Source of the DNA: DASSQJ01 sp963726295
Lineage (GTDB): Bacteria > Actinomycetota > Actinomycetes > Actinomycetales > Dermatophilaceae
Assembly (NCBI GenBank): GCA_963726295.1
Contig: CAVSBW010000001.1
Coordinates: 1,012,431 to 1,076,430 of the forward strand
DNA: 64,000 nt
Direction of reading: 5' to 3'
Shown here in pieces: positions 62,581-64,000 of this stretch. Position 1 is the first letter of the stretch, and each line of letters opens with the position of its first letter. A program made the position numbers and the translations under genes. The notes beneath the pieces are model-generated. The model had not been told where the DNA came from and searched no databases. It saw only the letters and a list, made by a program, of their open reading frames with translations.

Positions 62581-64000
62581 GGGACTGTCCGCCAAACGGT
62601 GTTTCTGGCCTGACACGTCAGCAGCTGCTGGCGGGAAGGTTGGTCACTGATGACCGAGACAATCAGGGGCGTGAGTGCGATGCCCAAGGATGCGAGGAAG
62701 AGGACGTCGTCGTCGAGCGCGTCGGCCCGTGAGCGGGCGGCGATCGCTGAGCTGGTCAAGGCCGCCCGGGAACGCGGCGATGACATCACCGGCCCGGACG
62801 GGCTGCTGAAGTCGATTACCGCCACGGTTCTCGAGGCGGCGCTGGAGGAGGAGATGACCGACCACCTGGGTCATCCCAAGCACCAGGCCCCCGAGGGTGG
62901 GGCTGGCAACATCCGCAACGGCACCCGAGGCAAGACGGTGCTGACCGATGCGGCCGGGGAGGTTCAGATCGCCGTGCCGCGGGACCGGGCCGGCACGTTC
63001 GAGCCGGTGATCGTCAAGAAGCGCCAGCGGCGGCTGTCCGATGTGGACGCGGTCGCGATCTCGCTGTACGCCAAGGGCCTGACCACCGGTGAGATCAGCG
63101 CGCACTTCGCCGAGGTCTACGGAGCGTCGATCTCGAAGGACACCGTCTCTCGGATCACCGACGCCGTCGTGGAGGAGATGCAGGCCTGGTGTGCCCGACC
63201 GTTGCAGGGCGTGTACGCGGCGATCTTCATCGACGCGATCTACGTCAAGGTCCGTGACGGGCAGGTCGGCAACCAGCCGTTCTACGCCGCGATCGGGGTC
63301 GACCTGGGCGGGCACCGCGACGTGCTCGGCCTGTGGGCCGGCAAGGGCGGCGGGGAGTCGGCGAAGTTCTGGATGAACGTCCTGGCTGACCTGAAGAACC
63401 GCGGCGTCGCGGACGTGTTCTTCATCGTCTGTGACGGGTTGAAAGGCCTGCCCGACGCCGTCAACAGCGTCTTCCCGGCCGCGATCGTGCAGGCCTGCGT
63501 GATCCACCTGATCCGGGCCACCCTGCGCTACGCCTCACGCAAGTACTGGGACCAGCTCGCCAAGGACCTGCGCTCGATCTACACCGCGCCGAGTGTGGAG
63601 GCTGCCTGGGCGGCGTTCGAAGAGCTCGAGGAGAAATGGGGCAAGCCCTACCCGGCCATCCCCAAGCTGTGGCGCTCAGCGTGGGAGGAGTTCACCCCGT
63701 TCCTGGCCTACGACGTCGAGATCCGCCGGGTGCTGTTCTCCACGAACGCGATCGAGTCCCTCAACGCCCGCTACCGCCGAGCCGTCGGTGCCCGCGGGCA
63801 CTTCCCCACCGAGCAGGCCGCGCTCAAGACGCTGTACCTGGTCACCCGTGGCATGGACCCCAAAGGCACCGGGCAGGCACGATGGACCATGCGGTGGAAG
63901 CCCGCCCTGAACGCGTTCGCCGTCACCTTCGCCGACCGCATGCCGGCCGCCGAGAACCTCTAAAGATGAACGCCAGAAACACCGTTCATCGGACAGTCCC
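62581..64000 (+). mobile_element. IS256-family insertion sequence, 1420 bp, ending at the last base
   Basis: 29-bp terminal inverted repeats (62581-62609 and 63972-64000) match at 26 positions and both begin GGGACTGTCCG when read inward. One full-length transposase gene lies between. The right repeat ends exactly at base 64000, so the target duplication on that side cannot be seen; the 8 bp on the left are CCTTGTAG. Confidence 0.92.
62650..63963 (+). CDS. IS256-family (mutator-type) transposase
   Basis: 437 aa. The DDE residues are visible as Asp195 (IFIDAIYVKVRDG), Asp262 (FIVCDGLKGLPDAV) and Glu369 (STNAIESLNARYRRAVGARGHFP). DVDAVAISLYAKGLTTGEISAHF and QACVIHLIRATLRYASRK are family landmarks. 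The first 10 residues may be extra, since ATG 62680 (MPKDARKRTSSSSA) also fits. The gene is intact, so the element may be active. Confidence 0.95.
   Translation: MTETIRGVSAMPKDARKRTSSSSASARERAAIAELVKAARERGDDITGPDGLLKSITATVLEAALEEEMTDHLGHPKHQAPEGGAGNIRNGTRGKTVLTDAAGEVQIAVPRDRAGTFEPVIVKKRQRRLSDVDAVAISLYAKGLTTGEISAHFAEVYGASISKDTVSRITDAVVEEMQAWCARPLQGVYAAIFIDAIYVKVRDGQVGNQPFYAAIGVDLGGHRDVLGLWAGKGGGESAKFWMNVLADLKNRGVADVFFIVCDGLKGLPDAVNSVFPAAIVQACVIHLIRATLRYASRKYWDQLAKDLRSIYTAPSVEAAWAAFEELEEKWGKPYPAIPKLWRSAWEEFTPFLAYDVEIRRVLFSTNAIESLNARYRRAVGARGHFPTEQAALKTLYLVTRGMDPKGTGQARWTMRWKPALNAFAVTFADRMPAAENL

Overview
The window is high-GC DNA with the gene order and protein families of an actinomycete, most like the Micrococcales/Intrasporangiaceae group (SepH, DUF3000, DUF3071, DUF3159, DUF3710 and DUF4193 proteins, CeoB/CeoC-type TrkA pair, coproporphyrin-type haem genes). 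Genus cannot be fixed from sequence alone. Many genes appear to be read from leaderless promoters: a TANNNT -10 hexamer lies 6-8 nt before the start codon (tdk, hemH, the permease at 13280, the SOS gene at 22567, the MurA-like gene, arsR, both divergent genes at 39.1 kb, the ligase at 46915, the BrkB gene at 53867). I used this spacing to choose several starts.

Layout. 1-17.5 kb: chromosomal core with a partial nitroreductase, a GNAT/acyl-CoA-synthetase-like protein acetyltransferase, a phosphodiesterase, tdk, sepH, ferrochelatase, an inositol-monophosphatase-like gene, dut with DUF genes, two TrkA regulators divergent from a KimA-like permease, and an RNA methyltransferase. 17.5-25.4 kb: isochorismatase-like and glutamine-synthetase-like genes divergent from acnA, a LexA-box gene, dxs and a decayed gene. 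25.4-36.4 kb: an HTH-MurA fusion, an MMPL transporter, the fadA-fadB beta-oxidation operon behind a palindromic operator, and an ArsR/VOC pair. 36.4-47 kb: RNase D, DUF3000, hemE, coproporphyrinogen oxidase, hemQ and msrB; with the ferrochelatase at 7 kb these supply most late steps of the coproporphyrin-dependent haem route. A frameshifted AbiEi/DUF559 gene here sits between two copies of one inverted repeat. 47-55 kb: a polymerase-ligase fusion of the NHEJ type, hydrolase, RibD-like reductase, PPK2, AidB-like dehydrogenase and a BrkB-type membrane protein.

55.1-64 kb: a tRNA-Gly/Cys/Val cluster opens an accessory region. The 3' end of tRNA-Val is duplicated 404 bp downstream, the mark of a tRNA-targeting integration. 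Beyond it lie lower-GC hypothetical genes, a complete ISL3-family element with an 8-bp target duplication that splits a membrane-protein gene, a Gmad2-LysM protein, several small membrane proteins, and a complete IS256-family element that cuts an S41 peptidase gene and ends exactly at the last base of the window.

Most of the window is conserved housekeeping. The points most worth following are the SOS-controlled unknown gene, the operators before acnA and fadA, the HTH-MurA paralogue, the polymerase-ligase fusion without a phosphoesterase domain, and the decayed tRNA-Val island.
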